This document shows, one piece after another, positions 1 through 8,622 of a stretch of DNA of 42,760 nucleotides. The notes beneath the pieces are model-generated. The model was not told the origin of the DNA and ran no database searches. It was given only the letters and a program-made list of their open reading frames with translations. A program made the translations under genes and the position numbers. The DNA is taken from positions 1-42,760 of the forward strand of contig SKVN01000072.1 of assembly GCA_007129405.1 (NCBI GenBank), given 5' to 3'. Origin of the DNA: Kiritimatiellia bacterium (GTDB lineage Bacteria > Verrucomicrobiota > Kiritimatiellia > UBA8416). Each line of letters starts with the position of its first letter. The first letter of the stretch is position 1.

Positions 1-855
1 GCGCACCCCATGTTTCGTCGTGATGTGCCCGGGCAGAAGTCGTTTTCCAAATTGCGCAGTGCGATCGCTGGTTTGTACGCGCATCGCGGCATGATGCGTG
101 AAGCAGAAATTGCGTTTCGCGAGTCTCTTGATCTGTATCCCTTATCTCCGGAAGCACACTTTCGTTTGGCAGAGCTATATTTGCGGCGTACCCGCTTCGA
201 AGATGCCAAAGAGTTGATTGAAAATTTTATTGCATTTGATCCGGCCAATGAGCGTGCAGAGAACTTTTTGGATCAAATCCATCATTTTGAGCGTATGCAC
301 TTACGTGTGCTGGAGCTCGAACAGCAGTTACGCGATGGTACCATCACGGCGCAGGATGCTCTTTCGCTGGCAGATGCTTACCGCCAGCGCGGGCAAACGG
401 ATCGTTTTCGTGGGTTGGCGGAGAGTATTGCCACGAATCCAGATTCGCCTGCCTTTTTGCTTCTTCCGCTAGGGCAGTTATATGTACAAGCGGGTATGTA
501 TGCGCAGGCTGGAGAAGTTGTGCAAACGGCACTGGATCGTCTACCGCCTCATGCACCTCCACAAGCATTTCACGAGGCTTTGGCTACGCTACGTGCAATT
601 GGAGATTATGATAGAGCTGCTGCTGTTCTCTCGCGGTTTTTGGAACAGCACCCCGAGGCTTGGGAAAGTTGGATTGCGTTAGCAGAATTACATGCGGCGC
701 GTAATGCGTTCGATGCTGCAGGGGTGGCGCTTGGAGCCGCGATCCGGCATGGGGGTAGCGAGGCCCGATTGGCCATCGAAACGAATCCGACGTTACGCCG
801 GATTCAACAGGAGCGCACAGAGCATCGTCAAGGTGTATTTGGCGTCGGTCGATGA
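1..855 (+). CDS. TPR-repeat protein, C-terminal part (5' truncated by window edge)
   Basis: Frame is open from base 1 (A-H-P-M...). Repeated helical TPR-like units, e.g. AEIAFRESLDLYPLSPEAHFRLAELYLRRTRFEDAKELIENFIAFDP. Confidence 0.8.
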   Translation, partial: AHPMFRRDVPGQKSFSKLRSAIAGLYAHRGMMREAEIAFRESLDLYPLSPEAHFRLAELYLRRTRFEDAKELIENFIAFDPANERAENFLDQIHHFERMHLRVLELEQQLRDGTITAQDALSLADAYRQRGQTDRFRGLAESIATNPDSPAFLLLPLGQLYVQAGMYAQAGEVVQTALDRLPPHAPPQAFHEALATLRAIGDYDRAAAVLSRFLEQHPEAWESWIALAELHAARNAFDAAGVALGAAIRHGGSEARLAIETNPTLRRIQQERTEHRQGVFGVGR

Positions 856-873
856 GATGCGACGAGGTGTGAC

Positions 874-1506
874 ATGGCAACGATTCACAGTCGCGATTTG
901 CAACAATTTCATGATGTGGAGCGTGCATTGTGGAAGCTGTTCTCCGTTTTTGGGCCCTTATGTGGCAGGTGTGCTCGCAAAACATTACGCGAACATGCTG
1001 CTGGCAAGCGGGATGATCGTGCGTCGTGGTGCTGTTGCATGATTGATAACCAAATACATGATCACTGGGACACCTTGAATCCCGTGCAGTCTCATTTTGA
1101 CCGTAAGTGGTATGATAAGTTGACGCCCTTATCGATGGGGCGAATGCCAGGTAACGGACCATGCCCTGCGCTTGGTGCGCAAGGATGCCGTTTGCGGAAA
1201 TGCCGCCCGGTTACGTGTACCACGCAGCTTTGTTCCAAAATGCTTGCGGTCTTGCGATGCGTCGGGTTATACGATGGGCGCACAACGGCTGCGCGTCAAA
1301 TCGAGGAATTGCTGCCTTTACCGGATATTCTGCATGCGCTGTATCGAACGGGTGGCAAGGGGCGTAAAGTGACGCGGGATGAGGTTGCCCAATATATTGG
1401 GATGATTCATGCGTATCGTGCAAAGTTCGAAGCCGTTGCCGAGGATGCACACTGTGCTGCGATTGATGCGGTATTGCCAGATGATGGTCAGGATGAGGAG
1501 ATGTGA
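874..1506 (+). CDS. Cysteine-rich YkgJ-like putative metal-chelating protein
   Basis: 210 aa with CGRC...CCC...CPALGAQGCRLRKCRPVTCTTQLC, a YkgJ/UPF0153-like cysteine pattern. Confidence 0.6.
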   Translation: MATIHSRDLQQFHDVERALWKLFSVFGPLCGRCARKTLREHAAGKRDDRASWCCCMIDNQIHDHWDTLNPVQSHFDRKWYDKLTPLSMGRMPGNGPCPALGAQGCRLRKCRPVTCTTQLCSKMLAVLRCVGLYDGRTTAARQIEELLPLPDILHALYRTGGKGRKVTRDEVAQYIGMIHAYRAKFEAVAEDAHCAAIDAVLPDDGQDEEM

Positions 1507-2288
1507 CGATGCGTATTGGGATTGCGCAGATAGCTGCTGATACGATTGACCCATTCGAAACAAGTCATTATGAACGCTTTGTGGCGCGTGCATGTGCTGC
1601 TGGCTGTGCATGGGTGCTATTTCCTGAATTGTCAGATAGTGGGTATGACTTGGAGACCCGTGCGGCGATGACGAGTTCGCATCAGGCTGCGTTGGCAGAT
1701 ATGGCCCGAGATGCCCGGTTGTGGATTTTTGCGGGATTACGAAAAAAAGAGGAAACGGGAGAGCAAAATACGCTCATGGTTTTTTCGCCTGATGGGCGAA
1801 GTTTGCCGTACTACAGCAAGATGCACTTGTTTTCACATGAGACCTTGTGTGAGGATGCAATATTTGTAGCAGGGTCAAGTCCTGTTGTTGTCAAGCTGGA
1901 TGCGTTTTGTGTAGGTTTATCGATCTGTTTTGATTTGCGATTCGCTGCACTCTATCGTGCATACGCACATGCGGGTGCTGATATTTTTGTTGTCGCTGCG
2001 GCTTGGCCGGAAGCGCGTATTGCCGATTGGCAGTTGTTACTGCAGGCGCGCGCCTTGGAGAGTCAGGCTTTTGCGATTGGTGTAAATTACAGTGGTAAGA
2101 GAGGTGCCGTGACTTTCGGGGGAAGATCGATGGTTTGTGGTCCAGATGGAAAGGTTCTCGCTACGGCATCCGCAGATGCATCTGCGCTGCTTGTGTGTGA
2201 TCTGGATCTCGAAGAAGTTGGTCAAATACGCCAAGATTTTCCTGTTTTGCGACATGATCGTGAAATTGGAATGATCGTGAAAGGGTAA
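1503..2288 (+). CDS. Carbon-nitrogen hydrolase (nitrilase superfamily)
   Basis: Candidate Glu-Lys-Cys triad: FPELSDSGYD, YSKMHLFSHE, SICFDLRF. Likely real start is the ATG at 1509 after GAGGAG. Confidence 0.9.
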   Translation: MTMRIGIAQIAADTIDPFETSHYERFVARACAAGCAWVLFPELSDSGYDLETRAAMTSSHQAALADMARDARLWIFAGLRKKEETGEQNTLMVFSPDGRSLPYYSKMHLFSHETLCEDAIFVAGSSPVVVKLDAFCVGLSICFDLRFAALYRAYAHAGADIFVVAAAWPEARIADWQLLLQARALESQAFAIGVNYSGKRGAVTFGGRSMVCGPDGKVLATASADASALLVCDLDLEEVGQIRQDFPVLRHDREIGMIVKG

Positions 2289-2302
2289 AAAAAGGGGGGG
2301 GC

Positions 2303-3580
2303 ATGGAAAAAGCACAATCCGAAGAACTGCGTTATAAGAAGACGCTTCAATATGGTATTTATGTGTTTCCTGTATTGCTGTTGTTGGTGGGACTTTTTAG
2401 TGCCTCTCCCGCCACGGTTTGGAAGGGGTTACGAAGTATCATCGCTTCTCCCAGTGTTCTCTTGCACGACTATTTGTATGTTGGTGGGTTGAGCGCGACG
2501 CTGGTCAATGCGGGGTTGTGTGGCATTATTTGTTGTGTGTTGCTGGCTTTGTTGCGGGTTGAGCTGAACGGCCCTTTCGTGGCTGCGGTTTATACGGTCA
2601 TAGGATTCGCATTTTTCGGTAAGAATATTTTCAATATCTGGCCTATTTTCATCGGAATTGCACTTTTTGCCAAGGTGCAGGGCGTGCCTACGCGTAATTA
2701 TGCTCTCGTGGGCCTGTTTGGTACCACTCTGGCGCCTTTGGTCAGTGCAATTGCGTTTGGTTCGCATCTTTCCGGGGGCATTGCGGTCGCCTTGGGTGCA
2801 GCCTTAGGTGTGCTGGCGGGGTTTGTGCTGCCACCACTAGCATCGCATATGTTGCGCTTTCATGATGGTTACAATATCTACAATACCGGTTTTACAGGGG
2901 GGATTGTCGGATCTTTTCTCACTGCGTGGCTGCGTAGTTTTGATTTCACCGTGGCTCCGACGTCGCGGTTATCAGATCAATATGACGTTTTTCTGAAAGT
3001 GCTGTTGTTAGGCTTCTTTGTGTTTCTCATGCTTGCGGGGTATGTGATCGATCGGCTTGGTGCTCGCGTTATCGCGGAAAAGATGCGCTTGATTCATGCT
3101 TCATCCGGCCGGCTGATTAGCGACTTTATGCGCATTGGGGATGTCCCGTCTTCAATCTTTAACATGGGGTTCATGGGGCTCATCTCTTCTTTCTTTGTGA
3201 TCGCCTTGAATGGACGTTTCAATGGACCCGTCATTGGGGGGATTTTGACGATTGTCGGGTTTGCGGCTTTTGGTAAACACGTGAAAAATTGCGTGCCTGT
3301 CTTGCTTGGAGTGTATCTGGCATCCTTGTTAAAGGTGTGGGATGGTGGTAGCACGCCGGTGATCATTGCGGGTCTTTTCGGTACCACGCTTGCTCCTATC
3401 GCGGGGCAGTTCGGTGCACTCGCTGGCGTGTTGGCGGGATTTTGCCATTTGTCGATCGTGATGAATGTGGGGGTATTGCACGGTGGGGTGAACTTATACA
3501 ACAATGGTTTTGCGGGGGGCTTTGTGGCATCGTTTCTGGTGCCGATTATCAATTCCCTGAAAAAGGAGGATAAGGCATGA
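2303..3580 (+). CDS. DUF1576-type polytopic membrane protein
   Basis: 425 aa, many TM segments; two homologous halves with repeated NGPF/VxGxxxTxxGFAxFGK and GLFGTTLAP motifs. Confidence 0.75.
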   Translation: MEKAQSEELRYKKTLQYGIYVFPVLLLLVGLFSASPATVWKGLRSIIASPSVLLHDYLYVGGLSATLVNAGLCGIICCVLLALLRVELNGPFVAAVYTVIGFAFFGKNIFNIWPIFIGIALFAKVQGVPTRNYALVGLFGTTLAPLVSAIAFGSHLSGGIAVALGAALGVLAGFVLPPLASHMLRFHDGYNIYNTGFTGGIVGSFLTAWLRSFDFTVAPTSRLSDQYDVFLKVLLLGFFVFLMLAGYVIDRLGARVIAEKMRLIHASSGRLISDFMRIGDVPSSIFNMGFMGLISSFFVIALNGRFNGPVIGGILTIVGFAAFGKHVKNCVPVLLGVYLASLLKVWDGGSTPVIIAGLFGTTLAPIAGQFGALAGVLAGFCHLSIVMNVGVLHGGVNLYNNGFAGGFVASFLVPIINSLKKEDKA

Positions 3581-3930
3581 AGCATGAATTAAAAAAGGTT
3601 CTTAAGATTGCTGACGAAGTGATGACGGTTTGTATGTACAAATTTGATCCTGTAAAAGCTTATTTTACCACGGAAAAGTGTGAGACAGGCTATGAGCTGT
3701 TTTTTCGATTTGAATCTGTCACGGTCAGCGACAAAGAGCTGGATGACTTACGCGAAAAATTGTCCGCTGAGCGGAATCCTGAATTAGAGGATTACTATTG
3801 GCAATTAGCGGGCGAAGTGGAGAATAGCAATGAATTGTATCTAGTGGCACTCATGAGTGATTTGTCTGAAGTCTGCTATGATGGGAATGATCTCGCAATT
3901 CATCTTTCTCGTAAAGCAGAACAAGCCTAA
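3577..3930 (+). CDS. Small conserved-type hypothetical protein, coupled to the upstream membrane protein
   Basis: 117 aa ORF with ATGA overlap with the preceding stop; codirectional; AGGAGG-like RBS (aaaaaggaggataaggcATG). Confidence 0.75.
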   Translation: MKHELKKVLKIADEVMTVCMYKFDPVKAYFTTEKCETGYELFFRFESVTVSDKELDDLREKLSAERNPELEDYYWQLAGEVENSNELYLVALMSDLSEVCYDGNDLAIHLSRKAEQA

Positions 3931-3939
3931 GGTGTTGAT

Positions 3940-4992
3940 TTGATGATGCCGCAGGCGCCATTCTCTCCAACCGTGCCTGACGATGTGGCTGGTATTTTTG
4001 ACGCTCTCGGCTTGACGCTGCTGGGAATTGCCGATGCCATGCCGGACGCTGCCGCGACTGCGAGATATCAAGCGTGGCTGCAGGCCGGACGGCATGGTGA
4101 TATGGTCTGGATGGAACGACATGCTGTAGGAAAGTATGACCCATCGCAGATATTGCCGGGGTGTCGGTCTGTCTTGGTTACAGGGCTTTCCTATTATCAG
4201 CCTGGCGCGTGCGGTGTTGGGCAGGGGCGTATTGCGCGCTATGCCTGGGGGCGCGATTACCACAGGGTGCTTGGTAATCGGTTGCGCAGGGCGGCGCGCC
4301 AATTGACGGATCGCTATCCGCAAGATCGCTTCAAGGGGTATACCGATGCTTTGCCATTAGATGAGCGTTATTATGCCTGTGCAGGCGGTGCCGGTTTCAT
4401 CGGTCGTAATACCCTGCTCATTCATAGTGCTTTGGGAAGTTGGTTTGTGATTGGCGAAATCTTATCCGCGCGCCATTGGCCTGCCACACCACTGCGAGAG
4501 CCTCGGCATGGTGCTTGCCCGACGGGCTGCCGCAAATGTCTCGATGTATGCCCTACAGGTGCGCTTACAGATTTTGGAGAGATCGACGCCAGTCGTTGTA
4601 TTTCTTATCTGACGATCGAAAATAAGGGACCGATTCCGGCGGAGTATCGTAAAGCGGTAGGTGCCTGGCTTTTTGGATGTGATTTGTGCCAGGAGGTTTG
4701 CCCGTTTCAGTTACGCAAGCAGGTTACAACAGAGCGCGATTTTCTGGCATGGCGTGCGGGGCCTGGTGTTTCGCCATCTGAAATTCTTGCGATGGACGAG
4801 GATGCGTTTGCCGCACGCTTTGCAGGTACTCCGATCATGCGTACAGGATTATGGCGCATGCAGAGAAATGCTTGCATTGTGGCTGGTAATTTGCAGGATG
4901 CACAAAGTTTGCCTGCATTACACCGTATGCGGATCGGAGCAGATCTGATTCTTCGCGAGCATGCGGCGTGGGCGCTGGCCCAATATACTTGA
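3940..4992 (+). CDS. queG: Epoxyqueuosine reductase QueG
   Basis: Two 4Fe-4S motifs, CPTGCRKCLDVCPTGAL and CDLCQEVCPFQ, with CISYLTIENKGPIP and a C-terminal helical tail. Confidence 0.93.
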   Translation: MMMPQAPFSPTVPDDVAGIFDALGLTLLGIADAMPDAAATARYQAWLQAGRHGDMVWMERHAVGKYDPSQILPGCRSVLVTGLSYYQPGACGVGQGRIARYAWGRDYHRVLGNRLRRAARQLTDRYPQDRFKGYTDALPLDERYYACAGGAGFIGRNTLLIHSALGSWFVIGEILSARHWPATPLREPRHGACPTGCRKCLDVCPTGALTDFGEIDASRCISYLTIENKGPIPAEYRKAVGAWLFGCDLCQEVCPFQLRKQVTTERDFLAWRAGPGVSPSEILAMDEDAFAARFAGTPIMRTGLWRMQRNACIVAGNLQDAQSLPALHRMRIGADLILREHAAWALAQYT

Positions 4993-4996
4993 AGGA

Positions 4997-6265
4997 ATGT
5001 ACATGTCTCCCCCTTTTCTCCAACATCTTGTTGCGCTGCGAACCATTCTGGGTACACACATATTGTTTACTGTGGGTGTCATGTTACTGATGGGGTATTG
5101 TATCGGTATTCTGTCGCGTCGGATTCGATTACCTGAAATTACGGGGTTTATCTTGGCGGGTGTCATGTTGGGGGATAGCTTGCTGGGAGTGGTGCCGCTG
5201 CAGATGACGGGTTCGATGAAAATGATTACCGAAATTGCCTTGGGCCTGATTGCCTTGACCATTGGCAGCGAGTTCTCGCTTGTGAAGCTGCGGCGGATGG
5301 GGAAGACCGTTGTCTGGATCTCGGTCATACAATTGTTGGGCACGTTTGCCGTTGTATTCGGGGCGATGAGGTTGGCTGGGCTTGCGCTTCCGTTTGCGAT
5401 GGTCATTGCTGCCATCGCAACGACGTCGTCTCCAGCCGTGGTTGTTGCCATTGTGCAGTCGTTGCGTGCAAAAGGATTCTTTGTCGATTGTCTATATGGA
5501 GTGGTTGCTCTGCTCGATGCAGGGGCTGTTATTTTGTTTGGGATTTGCTTTTCCCTGGCAGCCGGCATGCTGGGATGGGTTGGGGGAGATGCTGGTCCGG
5601 GGAGTTTGTTCTGGGCGGCCGTAGTGGAAGTTGTGGTGTCGATTGTTGGCGGGCTCATTATGGGAACGATTCTGCATTTGGCGGTATGTCGAAAAAACCA
5701 TCCCAACGAGATTTTGTTGATCGTTTTGGGTGTTACCTGCTTATGCACAGCCATTGCCATCGTGTTTCATCTGTCGCCTCTTCTGATGAACATGGTCGCG
5801 GGAGCTGTCATGATCAATCTGTCGGCCCGCCACCATCGGATTTTTCGTATGTTAGAGCCACTCACTCCTCCGATTTATGCGCTGTTTTTTGTGCTGGCCG
5901 GGAGCGAATTGCAGCTATCCTTGCTCACGCGTCCTACGGTTTTGTTGTTGGGGGGCGTCTATGTTTGTAGCCGGAATCTGGCAAAATGGGCAACGACGTA
6001 TCTGGGGGCACGTCTCGCGCATTGCCCGCCCCCGATTCAGATGAATCTAGGATTGTGCATGTTGCCGCAGGCAGGGGTTGCCCTCGGGTTAGTATTGTTG
6101 ATACAGGCTTCTCCGCAAGCAGCCAACATGACACCGTTGCAAGCGGAAGTGACAGAAACACTGGTCAATGTTGTTTTGTTGTCCGTGTTTATCAATCAGC
6201 TACTGGGTCCGCCTTTGGCGAGGGGGGCGGTAATGCGCGGGAATGACATGGAGGAAGATGAATGA
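4997..6265 (+). CDS. Cation:proton antiporter (CPA2/KefB-like), membrane domain only
   Basis: About 12 TM segments; LPEITGFILAGVMLGDSLLG and ALGLIALTIGSEF motifs. Start at 4997 follows the queG stop with AAGGA upstream (ORF track begins at 4961). Confidence 0.88.
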   Translation: MYMSPPFLQHLVALRTILGTHILFTVGVMLLMGYCIGILSRRIRLPEITGFILAGVMLGDSLLGVVPLQMTGSMKMITEIALGLIALTIGSEFSLVKLRRMGKTVVWISVIQLLGTFAVVFGAMRLAGLALPFAMVIAAIATTSSPAVVVAIVQSLRAKGFFVDCLYGVVALLDAGAVILFGICFSLAAGMLGWVGGDAGPGSLFWAAVVEVVVSIVGGLIMGTILHLAVCRKNHPNEILLIVLGVTCLCTAIAIVFHLSPLLMNMVAGAVMINLSARHHRIFRMLEPLTPPIYALFFVLAGSELQLSLLTRPTVLLLGGVYVCSRNLAKWATTYLGARLAHCPPPIQMNLGLCMLPQAGVALGLVLLIQASPQAANMTPLQAEVTETLVNVVLLSVFINQLLGPPLARGAVMRGNDMEEDE

Positions 6266-7086
6266 TTTTGCTGGATGCTATATATGCCGACTGTTGTTGT
6301 GTGGATTTTCATGCCCGAAATAAGGATGAGGTGCTGCGTAAGCTTGCTGACTTGATGGCGAGACATCCTGCGGTGGCGGCGATCGGGGCAGATGCGGTCT
6401 ACCGGTTGCTTTCCGATCGGGAGGCCAAGGGAACCACCGGGCTGGGGCGCAGTGTGGCTTTGCCACATGCCCGCGTTCAGGGATTGAAACAGTTTGTTGT
6501 GGGCGTGGCCGTAGCACCGAAGGGCGTAGATTTTGGTGCGATTGATCGCCGCAAGTGCCGGCTCCTATTTGTGGTTCTGGGGCCTGCAGAAGAACCGAGC
6601 GGGCACTTGAAGGCATTGGCTGGCATATCTCGCATCACAGGTTCGGCGCGTCGCCGACGTACCCTGCTGCTGGCAAAAACATCCGAGGCACTATATGAAG
6701 TCATGGTGCAGCATTGCGATCCAACCGCGTCTCCTTCTGCACAGACCCAGAAAATGCGTATTTTGCTCATGATTCTTTACGATGAAGATTTATTATATGA
6801 TATTCTACAGTATTTTCTGGAGCAGGGGGTCGAGGGCGCAACGGTGCTGGAGGGACTGGGGATGGGGCATTACATTTCGAACGTACCTGTTTTTGCTGAA
6901 TACATAGGTTTTATGCAGAAGCGCAAACAGCATAGTCAGACCATCTTTACACTCATTCCGGCAGAACGTGAAGCGGCCTTGCTGGAAGGTCTTGAGTTGA
7001 TTACGGGCGATATGCAGACGCGCCAAGGCGCGATGGTGATAACGGTGGATACGGCATTCCATAAGGGAAGTATGCGCATGCTGTAA
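6262..7086 (+). CDS. PTS EIIA (PtsN/fructose-type) domain fused to a PII-like C-terminal domain
   Basis: EIIA: REAKGTTGLGRSVALPHARV with the active-site-type His. C-terminus MRILLMILYDEDLLYDILQYFLEQGVEGATVLEGLGMG resembles PII-like folds. ATGA overlap with the antiporter stop. Confidence 0.82.
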   Translation: MILLDAIYADCCCVDFHARNKDEVLRKLADLMARHPAVAAIGADAVYRLLSDREAKGTTGLGRSVALPHARVQGLKQFVVGVAVAPKGVDFGAIDRRKCRLLFVVLGPAEEPSGHLKALAGISRITGSARRRRTLLLAKTSEALYEVMVQHCDPTASPSAQTQKMRILLMILYDEDLLYDILQYFLEQGVEGATVLEGLGMGHYISNVPVFAEYIGFMQKRKQHSQTIFTLIPAEREAALLEGLELITGDMQTRQGAMVITVDTAFHKGSMRML

Positions 7087-7100
7087 AGCGCGGTTGCGGG

Positions 7101-7943
7101 CTAGCGACTTTGGATGGCTTCGAATTCCTGCGTGTAGAGATGCGCGATGGTGTCGGAGTAGATGACAACGGCATTTTCGTAACTCTGGGTAGCGGCCGTA
7201 ACCGTGAAATTGAACGATCCGGTAAAAACCACGGCCTGATCCAGTATCGCGAATTTATGGTGCATGGATGCAAAGCGCCCGCGCATTTGAATAGGTGTCG
7301 TGGTGATGTTGCGGTGCGCACCCAGTGTCGTGATGATTTTAGACATTCTGCCGACTTCGATCTGGCCTTCATCGTATTTGATATGGATCCGAACACCTCG
7401 CTGGGCAGCCTCTTGTAAGGCTTCTGTGATGGGGAGGCTGGTTATGGTATAGATCGCAATTAAAATCTCGCGTCTGGCCTCGTTAATGGCATCCGTGAGG
7501 AGGGATTCGCAATCGGGTCCAAAGGTGGCAATCACGCGTGCGTCGGATTCGCGACGTCCCTGCAGTACATTTCTGCGACTCGTTGATAATGGCTCTGTGC
7601 CACGTTGGCCGGACAAACGCCTTGCGATGATCTGATCGCGCCATTCCAGGCGGTGCATCGGAATCGCGATCCTCTGATTGTCACGTCCTTTGAGTATGAC
7701 TTGATTCTGCTGCAAGTTGATAAAGGCGGCTTCGATTGACTCTCCAGCTTCACTATTCCAGATGCGATAAGAGAGCGGAGGAGTGGTCGTGTCATCCGTT
7801 TCATTGGCAACCGCGAAAAGGTTGCATAAAAGCAATATGAGAACCGCGTTGCAGAATCTGACACCAGTTTTGCCGCGTCGGGATATTTTGCTCTGTGAAA
7901 CTGTCATGCTGTGCATCATACTGTGTTTAGATATGGTTCGCAA
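7101..7943 (-). CDS. Secreted phospholipase D-like nuclease with N-terminal SHD1-like domain
   Basis: Single HKD motif HHKFAILDQAVVFTGSFNFT; N-terminal SYRIWNSEAGESIEAAFINLQQNQVILKGRDNQRIAIPMHRLEWRDQ resembles SHD1; hydrophobic N-terminal segment. Confidence 0.85.
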   Translation of the reverse strand: MRTISKHSMMHSMTVSQSKISRRGKTGVRFCNAVLILLLCNLFAVANETDDTTTPPLSYRIWNSEAGESIEAAFINLQQNQVILKGRDNQRIAIPMHRLEWRDQIIARRLSGQRGTEPLSTSRRNVLQGRRESDARVIATFGPDCESLLTDAINEARREILIAIYTITSLPITEALQEAAQRGVRIHIKYDEGQIEVGRMSKIITTLGAHRNITTTPIQMRGRFASMHHKFAILDQAVVFTGSFNFTVTAATQSYENAVVIYSDTIAHLYTQEFEAIQSR

Positions 7944-7947
7944 CTTT

Positions 7948-8150
7948 TAGAATTGTGGTCGCCTCCGCATCACCGACCACGGCACTCCGTGCCAACCCAA
8001 AGCGGCGATTCGGATCGCCGCAGTCCAAAAAATAACCACAACCCCAATATGGAGTGCGGTGATGTCTTCGTCCCTACTCCCTTCGGGGCACGGGGCTACG
8101 GTGGCACAGGCGCGCGACAGCGATCTCGCCGCTTTGGAGGGAGCGAGAGA
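7948..8150. repeat. Intergenic modular palindromic repeat, copy A
   Basis: Hairpins GGCACTCCGTGCC (7981-7993) and GCGGCGAT-TCGG-ATCGCCGC (8002-8021); ATATGGAGTGCGGTGAT at 8047 onward; reverse complement closely matches 39431-39475. Confidence 0.85.
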
Positions 8151-8175
8151 TAAGAGATAAAGACTCGTGGATATG

Positions 8176-8616
8176 CTATCTTGAAGAAGGTTGGGATTCC
8201 AAGGCTTCTAGCCGTTTTTCCAGTGCGGTGATCCGATCGTTGCTGTCTTCATGTATACCTTGCAAGGTCGCCAACAGAAATCCGTTGATTTCGTTTTGCT
8301 GCGACCAGAGTCTGTAGGTGTAAAAACGGAGCATACTCCAAATGGCCTTCTTGAGGGCCACCAGCGGTTTGCTCCAACGCTGGCGGCGTTCGATGATTTC
8401 AAAATCGCTGATGTCTACGAAGGCGGTGTCGTTTAGTGTCGCCAGAAGCGTTTGGATGAACTCGGTGTTACTTGCAAACCCCGCAGGTGATTGCACTTTG
8501 CTTTCCAGCAGGCGTTGCATGGGCAGTTGGGCTGTTGCATGGCGACTGGCGGCATCATGCATCATTCGTTGCGCTACTTCATCCGTATTGATTCCTGCGG
8601 CAAATATTTTAAGCAT
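8176..8616 (-). CDS. Hypothetical protein with C-terminal coiled coil
   Basis: 146 aa; C-terminus LLATLQGIHEDSNDRITALEKRLEALE. Resembles N-terminal regions seen in some methyltransferases/glycosyltransferases. Confidence 0.7.
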   Translation of the reverse strand: MLKIFAAGINTDEVAQRMMHDAASRHATAQLPMQRLLESKVQSPAGFASNTEFIQTLLATLNDTAFVDISDFEIIERRQRWSKPLVALKKAIWSMLRFYTYRLWSQQNEINGFLLATLQGIHEDSNDRITALEKRLEALESQPSSR

Positions 8617-8622
8617 AGTGCG

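Noticed and set aside
584-1162. 192-aa minus-strand ORF
   Set aside because: Antisense to the TPR and Cys-rich genes, His/Ser-rich shadow translation, no recognisable motif.
3094-3585. 163-aa ORF antisense to the DUF1576-type gene
   Set aside because: Shadow ORF with Pro/Lys/Thr-rich composition opposite a convincing membrane protein.
4918-5760. 280-aa ORF antisense to the antiporter
   Set aside because: Ser/Thr/Pro/Asn-rich composition typical of the antisense of a membrane-protein gene; opposite the well-supported antiporter.
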